NCBI RefSeq assembly: GCF_002165575.1
Contig: NZ_MXQF01000009.1
Location: 62,001-126,000, forward strand
Direction of reading: 5' to 3'
From: Pseudoalteromonas sp. A601
GTDB lineage: Bacteria; Pseudomonadota; Gammaproteobacteria; Enterobacterales; Alteromonadaceae
DNA length: 64,000 bases
In this document: piece by piece, positions 7,971 through 17,293 of the stretch
Layout of the letters: each line of letters starts with the position of its first letter
How positions within the stretch are numbered: position 1 is the stretch's first letter
Notes under the pieces: model-generated
Told to the model about the DNA's origin: nothing
The model's input: the letters and a program-made list of their open reading frames with translations, nothing else
The model's database searches: none
Translations under genes and position numbers: made by a program

Positions 7971-10900
7971 TTACTCTGGTGCGGAGTCATCAGATGAAGG
8001 CACAGAAATTGGGATTACAACCCTTCTGATAACAGCACTACCATCCCCTTTAATCCAAAGTATCACTTCATATTTTAGCGTCTCTAATGAAGCATTTTTG
8101 ATGCCTTTTAGTTTCACTTCAAAGGTAACTTCTTCTTCAGGTTTTACGTTTTCAATTAACACTGGTGTAATAGTCTCAATCCATTGTTCACCCGAGATAA
8201 CCTCAATTGATAGATCAATTTCTTTTAAAGCTTCATCAAGTGCTGAAGAGATGGCTTCTGAAATCTCATTACTATCAGAGGATAATAAGAAAGTTTGCCC
8301 GTTCGTTGCAGATACAATTGCCTCTAAATCGGTTGTTGCATCACTATCTGAACCACTTTGTAAACCAAATACTGTGACGCCTTCTCGTTGAAGCAAGCTA
8401 ATCACTTCTGTCTTACCTGCTCCAGGGTAACTTTCATTTACATCAGAATCATGAAATGGTGCGTCAGTTGCTAATAAAATAACTTTTAATGCTCCTTCAC
8501 GCCACCCTATGTTAGTCGGTGCAACATCACCAACTTCAGTATAACTACCATCGTTGTCTATATCTCTACCAGCTCCAGTTACAACTTGATACAACCCTTC
8601 GAGCTGTGATTCAGGTGAATCATAGCCAAAATAAGTCGATAAGCCATTAATGCCTTCTTTAGCGGCATCAACATCGGTTGTCACTGATTGAAGCAAATAA
8701 AATGCTTCATCACCTGAGCTCTCATCACCGAATCCGTCAATCGGGAAGTCTGAAAACGCAGACACACCAAAGGCAACGTTAATTCCACGACCTGATAAGT
8801 TTTCTAAAATATTATCTGCTTGCGCTTTTAAACTTGTTATGTCGTCATCATAACTACCACTAACATCAATTAAAAACATGATATCGAGCGCTGTAACGGT
8901 CGTTGCAGGTAACGTAAAGTTTAGTTGAGCAGTTTTATTAATGCCTTTAGGTAAGACTGCAGGATCGGTAACTTCTAAAACAGAATCAACTGTTAAATCA
9001 GCAGTTTGAATTGCAGAGTTTAAGTTTAATAACTTAGTCGGGGTTGTTGTGCCCACTTCAATAGACTCATCGGAAAGTGAAAAGCTAGAGCCTGTAGCAA
9101 TTAAAATATCACGTACTTCAGCTGCTTTTAATGTGCTATTTATTCCTTTAACTATTCCCGCAGACCCAGTAACTAGAGGTGCTGAATATGACGTACCAGA
9201 TCCTGTATTACCATTACCCCAGCCAATATTTTGGCCTGGTGCAGCAATATTGACCACTTCACCCATACGTGTAAAACTGGCTTCTTTATTATCGATATCG
9301 GTTGCAGCGACGATTAACGCATTTGTTTTCCACGCATCTTGACCTATATCTTCTGCACTAACTAATAGTTGGTCATCATCTTTCTCACAGTTGTTGCCCG
9401 CTGAATATACGAGCAAAACGTCCTTTTCTTTTGCATATTCAACTACATTTGTTTGGTTTAACCGCCAATGCCTTCTGCTACTTAATCTTACTCCTGAGCT
9501 ATCAGTGCATGTACTTGTATCACCCCAAGAGATATTTACAACATTTGCACCATTATCAATAGTTGCTTTTACGCCAGCAATTAAGTCGGTTACGTAGGTT
9601 TTAACGCCAAGACCTAATGGGCAATCGAGTGCACTCAATACACCTTCACATCGCTTAGTATACACATCCGTATGAATAACATCCGTACTGTGGTTTACTC
9701 CATACAATGGCGCTTCTTCGCTGACATTATAACCAGCAGCAAAACTAGACACCCATAACCCATGATCAACCTCTTCTTCAGTATCATCGCCATCAACTTC
9801 TGTAAACTGGCCGTCCAATTGAACCTTAATACGTGTTAAGCGAGATTCTGCAATACTGGTTTGCTCTGCACTAATGCCTGTATCAACAATCCCCACAGTC
9901 ACAGGAGAAAGAGTGCGCCCTTCTAGCGATTGCCAGCCACTCTTTGCCGAAATCGCTTCTATCCAATAATCACCTGCGTAAAGCGGCTCATCAGCACTTG
10001 GCTCAACCATTCGCTGCACCAAAGGTTTTTTGTTTTGTTTTTCGCGCGTATAGTTGCTGAGCATTTTAATATTTTGCGGCAGTACAATGCTGTTAAACCC
10101 AGCGTGACGAATACCACCTATGCTGTTTAGTTTTTCAATTAAGCTAGTTTCAGATACCCCTTCTCTAACTCTTACTTGCAAAACTTTTAAAGAGTCGTCA
10201 AAACTTGCGACCGCCGCATCGTTGTTCGCAAGCTCTTCATAAATTGATTGCAACTGCAGTTGAGTCACATCATCATTTAAATGAATCAAAATTTCATTTA
10301 ACGCAGCTTCCACAGTTTGTCCATCAATGACTACATCTTCACTGCCATTGGGCACAGACATAACCGCTGAAGCAACATTTTTTACATCAACAAATACATT
10401 TTTGGTCGCAATTTGGCCATCGTTATCAGTTACTGTGAGTGAAAATGTTAAAATGGTATCAAAATCCACTGCAGGAGCAGTAAACATGAGTGAACTCTGC
10501 GTTAAGTTAGCTACTTCGACACTCTCTCCGTCAGTTTGTTGCCATGCATAAGAAACGATTGAACCATTTTCGTCTGCTGCGGTGCCAGTTAAAGTAACTG
10601 CCGTATTTTCGTTAGCCTCAACTCGCTCAGTTAGAGTCAGAGAAGGTTCAACAAGCACATTTTTAATGGTGATTGAAATTGTATCAGAGCCTGTTAGCCC
10701 TTCATTGTCTTTTGCCACTAATTCAAAAACAACAACTTGGTCTTCATCCACTTCGGGGGCTGTAAAGGTTGCTGTGCTGGTGTTAGCATCACTAAGCTCA
10801 ACTTCTACACCTGACGTTTGTTGCCATTCGTAGCTTACTACAGAACCTGTAGAGTCTTGAGCTGTTCCTTCAAGTGATATTAATTGGTTTTCGTTTACGT

Positions 10901-11033
10901 TAAGTTCAGCACTTACGCTAACAGTAGGAGGTGTATTAACCGCGTTTGCAGTGTCACTTGATGAATCACCACCGCATGCAGTTAGAATTGAACTAGCAAT
11001 TAAGCATAGAGCAAAGCTTTTGACTTTTTTCAC
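7971..11033 (-). CDS. Surface lipoprotein S8 subtilisin-like protease with Ig-like and von Willebrand A domains
   Basis: This 1,020-residue exported protein begins with a lipoprotein signal (lipobox LTAC, Cys20) and GGDSSS linker. Two Ig/PKD-like repeats follow (about 35-125 and 130-220), each with the SYEWQQT or SYAWQQT core. A propeptide-like region (about 235-315) precedes the catalytic domain. The triad is readable as Asp384 (GIVDTG), His424 (DHGLW) and Ser615 (GTSYSAP), with oxyanion Asn547 (SAGNN). From about 715 a von Willebrand A domain carries the MIDAS motif DVSGS (Asp723). A C-terminal all-beta region ends the protein. The vWA fusion suggests metal-dependent binding to another surface protein or matrix. 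All catalytic residues are present. Confidence 0.88.
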   Translation of the reverse strand: MKKVKSFALCLIASSILTACGGDSSSDTANAVNTPPTVSVSAELNVNENQLISLEGTAQDSTGSVVSYEWQQTSGVEVELSDANTSTATFTAPEVDEDQVVVFELVAKDNEGLTGSDTISITIKNVLVEPSLTLTERVEANENTAVTLTGTAADENGSIVSYAWQQTDGESVEVANLTQSSLMFTAPAVDFDTILTFSLTVTDNDGQIATKNVFVDVKNVASAVMSVPNGSEDVVIDGQTVEAALNEILIHLNDDVTQLQLQSIYEELANNDAAVASFDDSLKVLQVRVREGVSETSLIEKLNSIGGIRHAGFNSIVLPQNIKMLSNYTREKQNKKPLVQRMVEPSADEPLYAGDYWIEAISAKSGWQSLEGRTLSPVTVGIVDTGISAEQTSIAESRLTRIKVQLDGQFTEVDGDDTEEEVDHGLWVSSFAAGYNVSEEAPLYGVNHSTDVIHTDVYTKRCEGVLSALDCPLGLGVKTYVTDLIAGVKATIDNGANVVNISWGDTSTCTDSSGVRLSSRRHWRLNQTNVVEYAKEKDVLLVYSAGNNCEKDDDQLLVSAEDIGQDAWKTNALIVAATDIDNKEASFTRMGEVVNIAAPGQNIGWGNGNTGSGTSYSAPLVTGSAGIVKGINSTLKAAEVRDILIATGSSFSLSDESIEVGTTTPTKLLNLNSAIQTADLTVDSVLEVTDPAVLPKGINKTAQLNFTLPATTVTALDIMFLIDVSGSYDDDITSLKAQADNILENLSGRGINVAFGVSAFSDFPIDGFGDESSGDEAFYLLQSVTTDVDAAKEGINGLSTYFGYDSPESQLEGLYQVVTGAGRDIDNDGSYTEVGDVAPTNIGWREGALKVILLATDAPFHDSDVNESYPGAGKTEVISLLQREGVTVFGLQSGSDSDATTDLEAIVSATNGQTFLLSSDSNEISEAISSALDEALKEIDLSIEVISGEQWIETITPVLIENVKPEEEVTFEVKLKGIKNASLETLKYEVILWIKGDGSAVIRRVVIPISVPSSDDSAPE

Positions 11034-11097
11034 TGATTAAATCCTTTTATATTATTTTAATGGCTTTCTCAGATCAAACATCCATTTATAATCAAAA

Positions 11098-11151
11098 TTG
11101 GGTTTATTGACCCAAAGAAAACACTTCAGAAGTTTTGATTCTAATCAAAAC
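11098..11151. promoter_or_regulatory. Two palindromes upstream of the S8 protease
   Basis: Within 120 bp upstream of the protease start there are two dyads: TTGGGT-N6-ACCCAA at 11098-11115, and GTTTTGATT-CT-AATCAAAAC at 11132-11151, which is perfect over nine bases per arm. Their position suits operators for the protease gene, but the protein that would bind is unknown. Confidence 0.4.
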
Positions 11152-11473
11152 ATAATAAAAGGCAACCATTAAAAATAACACAAACATCTTATTCACTGGA
11201 TATAATACCGTTATTTAAAACAATAAAGGCAGTATCCCAAAATCTCAACTAAATAAAATAATGCAACACACATATCATGAATAATATTGTATCGTTATTT
11301 TTTTGGGTGTAATTACATAAGTTTGGAGAAATCCAGCGCCAGATTAACCCAAAAAGCTGAACAAATTTTTTGGGGTAAAAACCATCGAGTAGCCAATAAC
11401 CAGACGTTTTTAATATTAATAAAGTAATTTTGTTACTTTAAATGTAAATCCTTATAGCCGTTTCCTCGGTATA
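11152..11473. other. Gene-free stretch upstream of the S8 protease
   Basis: No convincing gene is seen between the protease start and repeat B. The stretch is AT-rich and contains a hairpin, CCCAAAAA at 11348-11355 pairing with TTTTTGGG at 11367-11374, which has no run of T consistent with a terminator in either direction. Confidence 0.5.
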
Positions 11474-11690
11474 AAATAACTAAATGCGGTGGTCAGGTCT
11501 TGCATCTTGCCAAGACCAAACACCAATCTCACGTTTAACACCCCTCCCCCCGTCATCACACCCTGGAAATAAGTAATTGATGAGTAATTCATTTCATGGA
11601 TGAAATGAAAGCCGTGACTTCGCCATGGATGGCGATTACACGGCGCTTACGCTCACTTCAATTGTGTTTTGAAGGATTAAGCGTGATGCT
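11474..11690 (+). repeat. Dispersed hairpin repeat B, copy 1
   Basis: About 217 bp here match 17068-17280 at high identity. The unit holds a stem GGTCTTG/CAAGACC at 11496-11517, a perfect 10-bp stem TTCATTTCAT/ATGAAATGAA at 11588-11609, and a nested structure in which GCCGTG (11611-11616) pairs with CACGGC (11639-11644) around an inner stem CGCCAT/ATGGCG (11621-11634). The inner stem differs from the one in copy 2 but stays self-complementary. Between 11691 and 11872 further small hairpins follow (GAAAC-GAA-GTTTC near 11718, AGCAT-GG-ATGCT near 11748) and no gene is present. Confidence 0.8.
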
Positions 11691-11872
11691 CGGAGCGACG
11701 TGGGTGACGAGTGACCGAAACGAAGTTTCGCAGCGCGAGGAAGTGGAAGCATGGATGCTGACAGGAACCTAGCTTCAGGGATGAATTGCTTGCAGCAGAA
11801 TCAATTTGAAAATCGATCGCCCCTTGGCTGCTGCCAGCAAACTAAACCTTGAATAAGGCTTCTAAGAAGGAA

Positions 11873-12920
11873 AGGGTCAAATCTTGACTTCAGATATCAA
11901 ACAATCTCGTAGCTTTTCCAATTGTAATTCAACCATATTATCTTCAATCATTAATACATTTAATCTACCGACAGTTTTTGATATAGCCGAATAGTGTTTA
12001 ACATTAAATATATCTGCTAATGCCTGTAAATTTAATCCTGTTAAATCTTGGCATAATTTAATAGCAAACCAACGGGGTAAGTTTTTCTCTTTTCGCCCCT
12101 TTTTAACCGTTACGATACCACCTATCTCAATACTAAAGTGTTTAGCTACGTAAGCAATTACATCATCTGCTGAGTAATTTTTAATAACAAGCTTACTTTC
12201 ACTATTTGATGTTGCAATATAGTCTTTTATGTTTTCAATAAAGTCCTCACAGCCCAGAACCGACAATAGCTTTTTAGCATTATAAAAAGCGCTTATTTCT
12301 TCACTGTTTTCAAATTCCACAAATTGCTTATAAGCTGAATATTTACGCTTTTTGCCTTGGAGCGAAAATATAAAATCCCGAACGAGCCACTTAGGCACCG
12401 CTACCCTTTTAATGAAAGCGGAATAGCTAGACCATTGATACTTAGCAAGGTCATCTACTAACGGGGTGCTCGTTTCAATTGGATTGCGATGAATATACCG
12501 ACTAACATGCAATAAGTAGTTATCAGCATCCACCAGCACCGCTTTGTAGCGCCCTCGAAATAGCGCACCATCTGTATTATGTGTTCTGTTAAAGTATTGA
12601 GTATAAAGGCCATTAATATGCTTCATGGCTCTGCCTAAATTAGCATCGGGGGTTTTTATTAGCAGGTGGTAATGATTAGTCATTAAACAATATGAGTGCA
12701 CTTCGATATTAAAGCGAAGGCTTGCTTGCTCAATGCAATATAAAAAATACTTAAAGTCGTCATCGTTTAAAAAGGTATTTTCACGCCCTCTTCCACGATT
12801 CATTACATGATAAAATGCATTCTCATACTCTATTCGCAGCGGCCTAGACATAATAATAAACTCAATGAGCAATAAACTATAAATCTAGACCATTGATGTA
12901 TGAAGTCAAGATTTGACCCC
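11873..12920 (-). mobile_element. RAYT-type insertion element, copy 2 (1,048 bp)
   Basis: The ends are AGGGTCAAATCTTGACTTC at 11873-11891 and GAAGTCAAGATTTGACCCC at 12902-12920, so 18 of 19 terminal bases are inverted repeats and each end folds as GTCAA-N3-TTGAC. Length and orientation are identical to copy 1. It sits between the end of a repeat B region and a repeat A copy. Confidence 0.85.
11877..12851 (-). CDS. REP-associated tyrosine transposase (RAYT), second copy
   Basis: The gene has the same architecture as the copy at 5566-6540: Y1 domain with HUH motif (MTNHYHLLIKT), catalytic tyrosine segment YLLHVSRYIHRNPI, and a DnaA domain IV-like C-terminal region. The start is placed at MSRPLRI (ATG at 12851). 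All motif residues are intact, so it should be active. Differences from copy 1 cluster between about residues 198 and 235 and after residue 300, where it reads IEIGGIVTVKKG against VEVDDIVIVKKG. This patchiness suggests gene conversion between copies, or separate arrivals of two related lineages, rather than a simple recent duplication. Confidence 0.9.
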   Translation of the reverse strand: MSRPLRIEYENAFYHVMNRGRGRENTFLNDDDFKYFLYCIEQASLRFNIEVHSYCLMTNHYHLLIKTPDANLGRAMKHINGLYTQYFNRTHNTDGALFRGRYKAVLVDADNYLLHVSRYIHRNPIETSTPLVDDLAKYQWSSYSAFIKRVAVPKWLVRDFIFSLQGKKRKYSAYKQFVEFENSEEISAFYNAKKLLSVLGCEDFIENIKDYIATSNSESKLVIKNYSADDVIAYVAKHFSIEIGGIVTVKKGRKEKNLPRWFAIKLCQDLTGLNLQALADIFNVKHYSAISKTVGRLNVLMIEDNMVELQLEKLRDCLISEVKI

Positions 12921-12931
12921 TTTGGTCTTAT

Positions 12932-13073
12932 TTTAAGTGAGTTTAAAAAATAAAAACACTTGGTTTTTTGAATGAAAAGGTCAAGCAAACACCGCAGTCT
13001 GCTTGACCGGAACTTTCTAATAGGTGATCACTTTTGATTTTTTATTCTGGTATTAACCAGAACTGTCTAATGG
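12932..13073 (+). repeat. Repeat A, copy 4, with a partial second unit
   Basis: A repeat A unit runs from TTTAAGTGAGTTTAAAAAAT to GGAACTTTCTAATAGG at about 13025. It is followed by a partial second unit, ACCAGAACTGTCTAATGG at 13056-13073, then TTGCTTGCCCTTTGGTT. The end of RAYT copy 2 lies 11 bases to its left. The unit separates that element from the AbpB-like gene. Confidence 0.75.
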
Positions 13074-13101
13074 TTGCTTGCCCTTTGGTTCTCTAGAGGA
13101 A

Positions 13102-15306
13102 TTATAGCTTTGCCGCATTTATGAAGTATTTATCAACTCGGCTGAAAGACTCGATTAAGAGCTGATCTGTTTTAATTGCAAGACTAATATCATCCACAGA
13201 TGCCTCATCTACATCTATCAACTTTTCCCGAAGAAGTTTGAGTGTTTGATGGGGTACACCCATTTCATGAATAGCTGCATAGCCCGCAGTAAGCTTCTGA
13301 TTTTCCATGTCACTGATTATGTGACTGTAATCAAAGGTTAATCCTATACTTTCTTTCTTATTCAAGAAATACAAAATATTCGCAAATAATGACAAAAAGT
13401 TCGGGAAGCTAAACCCATAGACATTTGAGATTATTTTGAGTTCATCATCAATTACACCTGACATTTGCTCATCAAACTCATTTTGAGCGCAATCATCTTC
13501 TAGGAGTTGTTTGTGTTTCCATTCCATCTGTTGCTTGAGGTAATCCTCAACGGAATCAGCCGCTAAAAATGCACGAAACTTCCCACAAATGCTTGTTACA
13601 GGATCTTTTCCGTCTTTTGGCGTTACGGAAAAGCCGTTCCTTGTCAATACTTTTTTCCTAGTTTCAATAAACTGTTCCATAATAAAATACAAAGCATCTG
13701 TGGTTGGTAGCTTAAAAAAATTCAACTGCTTGTACAGTTCAAAATCATAGAGCTGAACATTCTCTATAGCCCTTAACAAGTACTCTATCTTCTCGACCTC
13801 AAATGAAGAATTGTTGCGGATTATCTCTGTAGGAATATCAGTTTCTTTACTGAAACGTTCCCATGCTTCTAAACCTCCAGAAGATAAGTGCTCACGATCT
13901 ATTGAACCCAATAAGTTCAACGGACATTCACTGTCCTCATCTCCGATTGGAATAACCAATTCGTCAGAAGTGTCAGCGTCTGGTTGAGATTGCAGACAAT
14001 AAACTCTACCTACAAAATGCTTATACATCCTCCCAGCTCTGCCTTTGATGTTGTTATGCGTAAATTTATCTATGCTCTCAAGCCCGTTATAGTTTTCGTA
14101 TATAACAACATTCTTAGCTCGGGTGTTTACTCCTTCTATTATTGTTGAGGTACAGATTAAGACATTGTGCCTTCTTGACCGATTAAAAATATCAACAGAG
14201 AAGTGCTGCAACGCTCGTGGTAATACACCATGATGTAATACAACTCCATGTTTCAGAGCTTTACAATAGTTCCATCTAGAGTCATAAGTTTTCGACAACC
14301 AATCGATAAACTCACCCTCGAATTGTTCTTCAAATTCTCCTTCAGTCATCAATAACTGAGCTAGTTTATTGGCGGATTTCGGAGAACGGCAGTAGACTAT
14401 CGTCTTTTCTCCCTTGCACTCTTTTAAAATCTGTAGCAGTACTTTTTTCTTCATTTCAGCATCGCTTGCAGCAATATCATAGTCCTTAACATCCACTGAT
14501 ACAGTCCGAAAGTCGCTACAAATAAAAGTAAAGTCTCCGACTAAACGTGATAAGCCTCTAACGTTCGTTATATTAGGCCCAATAAAAAACCACTGCTTAG
14601 ACTTCTTAAGTAGCTGAGACAAAGAAATATTTAGAGATATGGCTCGTTCGTCATACTTCAGAAAACCTTCATTATTGTACTTAAAGCCCAACTTATAGAA
14701 CTCATCGATGATGAAAAGATCCACATTCTCGATATCACTTCTTTGATTGGCTCTCTCCTGAGTCAGAACGAAAATTGTAGGTACGGTATCATCATAGTGT
14801 TGACTGTTATGGTGAATTATCCGATATAGGCCATCCAATGAGGTTGCCAACTTTTTTCTTGTCTCATCAATGAGCGCAATAGTAGGGACTATTAGAACAA
14901 CCGTATGATATCTATCTTTACTGAGCATATTTGCTAGTATTTCACTTTTACCCATACTAGTAGGAGCACTCAGCACAACATTTTTACCATCACGCAACTG
15001 ATTGAAAACCCGTGTCTGAGTAGCATGAAAAACAATATCATTCCCTGCTACAGGTTTATTTGCTTCGATTGTTACAATGTCTTCAAGATCATGCTCATCA
15101 AATTCACTCTGAAGGTAAGGAAACAACCCTGCTTTCTTAACTAGATGCTTAAGAATTGAGTCATAGCGGTGATAATTCTTCCTCTCATCCAATGCTCTTA
15201 TCACCATATCACGGCCACTTGCTGCACTTATTGGATTAGATAGAAGCTCGGAAGCAGTTTTTAGGTAAACAATTGGATTGATACTATCTTTAACGTCAAT
15301 GCTCAT
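13102..15306 (-). CDS. abpB: AbpB-like superfamily 2 helicase (anti-phage)
   Basis: This 734-residue protein is an SF2 (Ski2-like) DEAD/DEAH helicase. Motif I is SAPTSMGKS (113-121), motif II is DEFY (201-204), motif IV is IVYCRSP (303-309), motif V is ICTSTIIEGVNT (384-395) and motif VI is KGRAGR (421-426). Its length and its upstream partner match AbpB of Escherichia coli (about 729 residues), which with AbpA limits T-even and other phages. The start overlaps the stop of the AbpA-like gene by four bases (ATGA), so translation is coupled. The C-terminal 280 residues have no motif I know. The family assignment rests on size, order and motifs, not on a search. Confidence 0.78.
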   Translation of the reverse strand: MSIDVKDSINPIVYLKTASELLSNPISAASGRDMVIRALDERKNYHRYDSILKHLVKKAGLFPYLQSEFDEHDLEDIVTIEANKPVAGNDIVFHATQTRVFNQLRDGKNVVLSAPTSMGKSEILANMLSKDRYHTVVLIVPTIALIDETRKKLATSLDGLYRIIHHNSQHYDDTVPTIFVLTQERANQRSDIENVDLFIIDEFYKLGFKYNNEGFLKYDERAISLNISLSQLLKKSKQWFFIGPNITNVRGLSRLVGDFTFICSDFRTVSVDVKDYDIAASDAEMKKKVLLQILKECKGEKTIVYCRSPKSANKLAQLLMTEGEFEEQFEGEFIDWLSKTYDSRWNYCKALKHGVVLHHGVLPRALQHFSVDIFNRSRRHNVLICTSTIIEGVNTRAKNVVIYENYNGLESIDKFTHNNIKGRAGRMYKHFVGRVYCLQSQPDADTSDELVIPIGDEDSECPLNLLGSIDREHLSSGGLEAWERFSKETDIPTEIIRNNSSFEVEKIEYLLRAIENVQLYDFELYKQLNFFKLPTTDALYFIMEQFIETRKKVLTRNGFSVTPKDGKDPVTSICGKFRAFLAADSVEDYLKQQMEWKHKQLLEDDCAQNEFDEQMSGVIDDELKIISNVYGFSFPNFLSLFANILYFLNKKESIGLTFDYSHIISDMENQKLTAGYAAIHEMGVPHQTLKLLREKLIDVDEASVDDISLAIKTDQLLIESFSRVDKYFINAAKL

Positions 15307-16901
15307 GAAGATATCTTACCTTTCAATTTGCTTAATATCGTATCGTTACATGGGGTCGGGAAAACATAGAACCCTAGACGAATTTTATTGAAGAAAGGAT
15401 TCTTAGAAATCATTGAATCATACATATATTTGATTTTTTCTTTTATTTCTTGGGTTAAATCACCCTCACTAGTTTTGTAGTCATATGAAGGCAACCTGTA
15501 AGAAATAAAAACAACAAACTTGAATCGCTTTAGATGAGAAGAGAAACTATTTGAAGTATCTAGAATGGTATCAATATCATGCTTAAACAGATACTTATCA
15601 TCTTTACCTTCCAAAATTATTTGTCGGTCTTTGTCCATATCAATAAACACTAGTTCATTCATCTTCTCACACAATCTTTCGATGACTTCAAAAATGTCAT
15701 CGCTATTCTCTATAAATTCAGTTACGCCTATCCACAGTTCATGGTTGTTATCATTTCCACGCACTATGTGTACAGAGTCAAACTTCAGGCATTTAGCACT
15801 ATTTGCAGCAAACATAACCATGGGTATTGGCTGTGCGACATGCTGCTTTCTTATAATGCTGTTCAAAATTGTTCTAGACGTAACTACTTTCAAATCAAAC
15901 TGAGCAATCCTAGAGCGAAGATCCATCGACGTGCTTATTGCTTGGGAATTAGCCGTAAGTTCCGAAGGCCTGAGAAATACTTCGTCAACCCAATCGACAA
16001 GCATGTCTACCACATGGTCATACCTATATGTATTAAAATTGAATCCTTGTACGAATCCTCGCTTTCTTCGATTCTCTATACGTTCATCAAACAACGGAGT
16101 AACTATATCTGGCAACTCGATGTCAGGATAAGCTTTGGGTAATAGAGCATTCTTCAAAGCAAAATCGCGTAATAAGTCGATAGCCTCATTTCGAGATAGA
16201 GTCTTATCTTGGACGGAACACGTTTTCTTACACAATTGACTTTTTCCATAAATTCTATTGCACAAGATTTCACCGAGTTGTCTCACTGATTCATTTGTAA
16301 GTACGCAGTTTAATAACTCTTCACTTGAAGCTCGTAAATTGTGCTCAACTTGAAGGATTACTAGCTCTATAGAACAGAATACTCGCCATAATGTGTTATC
16401 AACCCAATAATCACCTTTATTGCCATTCTTAGAGATAAAGTTTTTCCCTAATGCCGAGTTGATAGACTTAACTAATTTCTCCCGCCCAGTTTTGGCCACT
16501 CTGTTCCCTAAAGGTATCTCTAAAAAGCATAAAGGCCCTTTTACTGAACGATCAGTAACCATCATAAATTTGCTTGTCAGATTCGTATCTTTGTCTAGCT
16601 CCAAGCTTTTGTGTAATATAGATGAGTAACTTTTTGGTTTCTTATCTTGAGTTAAATTGCGACTCTTTTTTAACTCCGTCAAATTCCAGTCCTTGTCTAC
16701 AGTACCTGTTTTTACCTGTACGTGCGTAACGACTTTCTTTGGGTGAAAAAGTTCTATGTCATCACCGACTTCACAGCCAACTCCACTGATTCGATTATCA
16801 AGAAGCATCTCTGAGGCAAATAGCGTTGCAACGTAGTCTTGAAAGAAAAAACCTTTCTTTGCTCCGACTCCGCCGCCATTATTCTCATCCATTTGATACA
16901 T
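15303..16901 (-). CDS. abpA: AbpA-like PD-(D/E)xK nuclease (DUF4297-like, anti-phage)
   Basis: This 532-residue protein opens with GAKKGFFFQDYVATLFASEML, the N-terminal pattern of DUF4297/Cap4-type dsDNA nucleases. The active site is readable: GDDIE (Asp48, Glu50) and QVK (Gln62, Lys64) within the first 66 residues. The remaining 450 residues are probably sensor or partner-binding. E. coli AbpA has nearly the same length and lies directly upstream of AbpB, as here. An AAGGA lies seven bases before the ATG. Together the two should form a nuclease-helicase pair that blocks phage DNA replication. The region upstream (16902-17067) is AT-rich with a TATACT-like -10 near 16955. Confidence 0.75.
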   Translation of the reverse strand: MYQMDENNGGGVGAKKGFFFQDYVATLFASEMLLDNRISGVGCEVGDDIELFHPKKVVTHVQVKTGTVDKDWNLTELKKSRNLTQDKKPKSYSSILHKSLELDKDTNLTSKFMMVTDRSVKGPLCFLEIPLGNRVAKTGREKLVKSINSALGKNFISKNGNKGDYWVDNTLWRVFCSIELVILQVEHNLRASSEELLNCVLTNESVRQLGEILCNRIYGKSQLCKKTCSVQDKTLSRNEAIDLLRDFALKNALLPKAYPDIELPDIVTPLFDERIENRRKRGFVQGFNFNTYRYDHVVDMLVDWVDEVFLRPSELTANSQAISTSMDLRSRIAQFDLKVVTSRTILNSIIRKQHVAQPIPMVMFAANSAKCLKFDSVHIVRGNDNNHELWIGVTEFIENSDDIFEVIERLCEKMNELVFIDMDKDRQIILEGKDDKYLFKHDIDTILDTSNSFSSHLKRFKFVVFISYRLPSYDYKTSEGDLTQEIKEKIKYMYDSMISKNPFFNKIRLGFYVFPTPCNDTILSKLKGKISS

Positions 16902-17067
16902 TTATAGTTCCTTAATAAAATCGATAAAAAATACCTTACACTAGCTAATAATTAAAAAGTATACAAATAAAGAAAAATCTGTGTATAAATATTACAAAAT
17001 CACTAGAGTTGTGACCTTACTTTTCATCCCGAACTCAATAACCTCTTTATTTTTATAGTTCTGCGTA

Positions 17068-17280
17068 AAATAAAATGCGGAGGGCCAAGTCTTGTATCTT
17101 GCCAAGGTCAAGCACCCCAATCACGTTTAACATCCTCCCCCGTCATCACGCCCTGAAAATAAGCAATTGATGAGTAATTCATTTCATGGATGAAATGAAA
17201 GCCGTGCTTGCACATGGATGTGCTTTCATGGCGTTTACGTTCACATTAATTGTGTGTTTTGAAGGATTAAGCGTGATGCT
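17068..17280 (+). repeat. Dispersed hairpin repeat B, copy 2
   Basis: This is the partner of 11474-11690. The TTCATTTCAT/ATGAAATGAA stem is conserved (17178-17199). The nested structure is preserved with changed bases: outer GCCGTG (17201-17206) pairs with CATGGC (17227-17232) through one G-T wobble, and the inner stem is GCACAT/ATGTGC (17210-17223) in place of CGCCAT/ATGGCG. A short open frame across it (17186-17389) is not a gene. Confidence 0.8.
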
Positions 17281-17293
17281 TGGGTGGAAAACA

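Noticed and set aside
5562-12920. Composite transposon formed by the two RAYT elements
   Set aside because: RAYT/Y1 elements are not known to move intervening DNA in this way, the copies are in direct orientation, and the enclosed genes show no shared boundary signs.
13102-16901. Hachiman (HamAB) defence system
   Set aside because: The helicase would fit, but the partner has a DUF4297-like N-terminal nuclease and the length of AbpA, not the DUF1837 HamA form.
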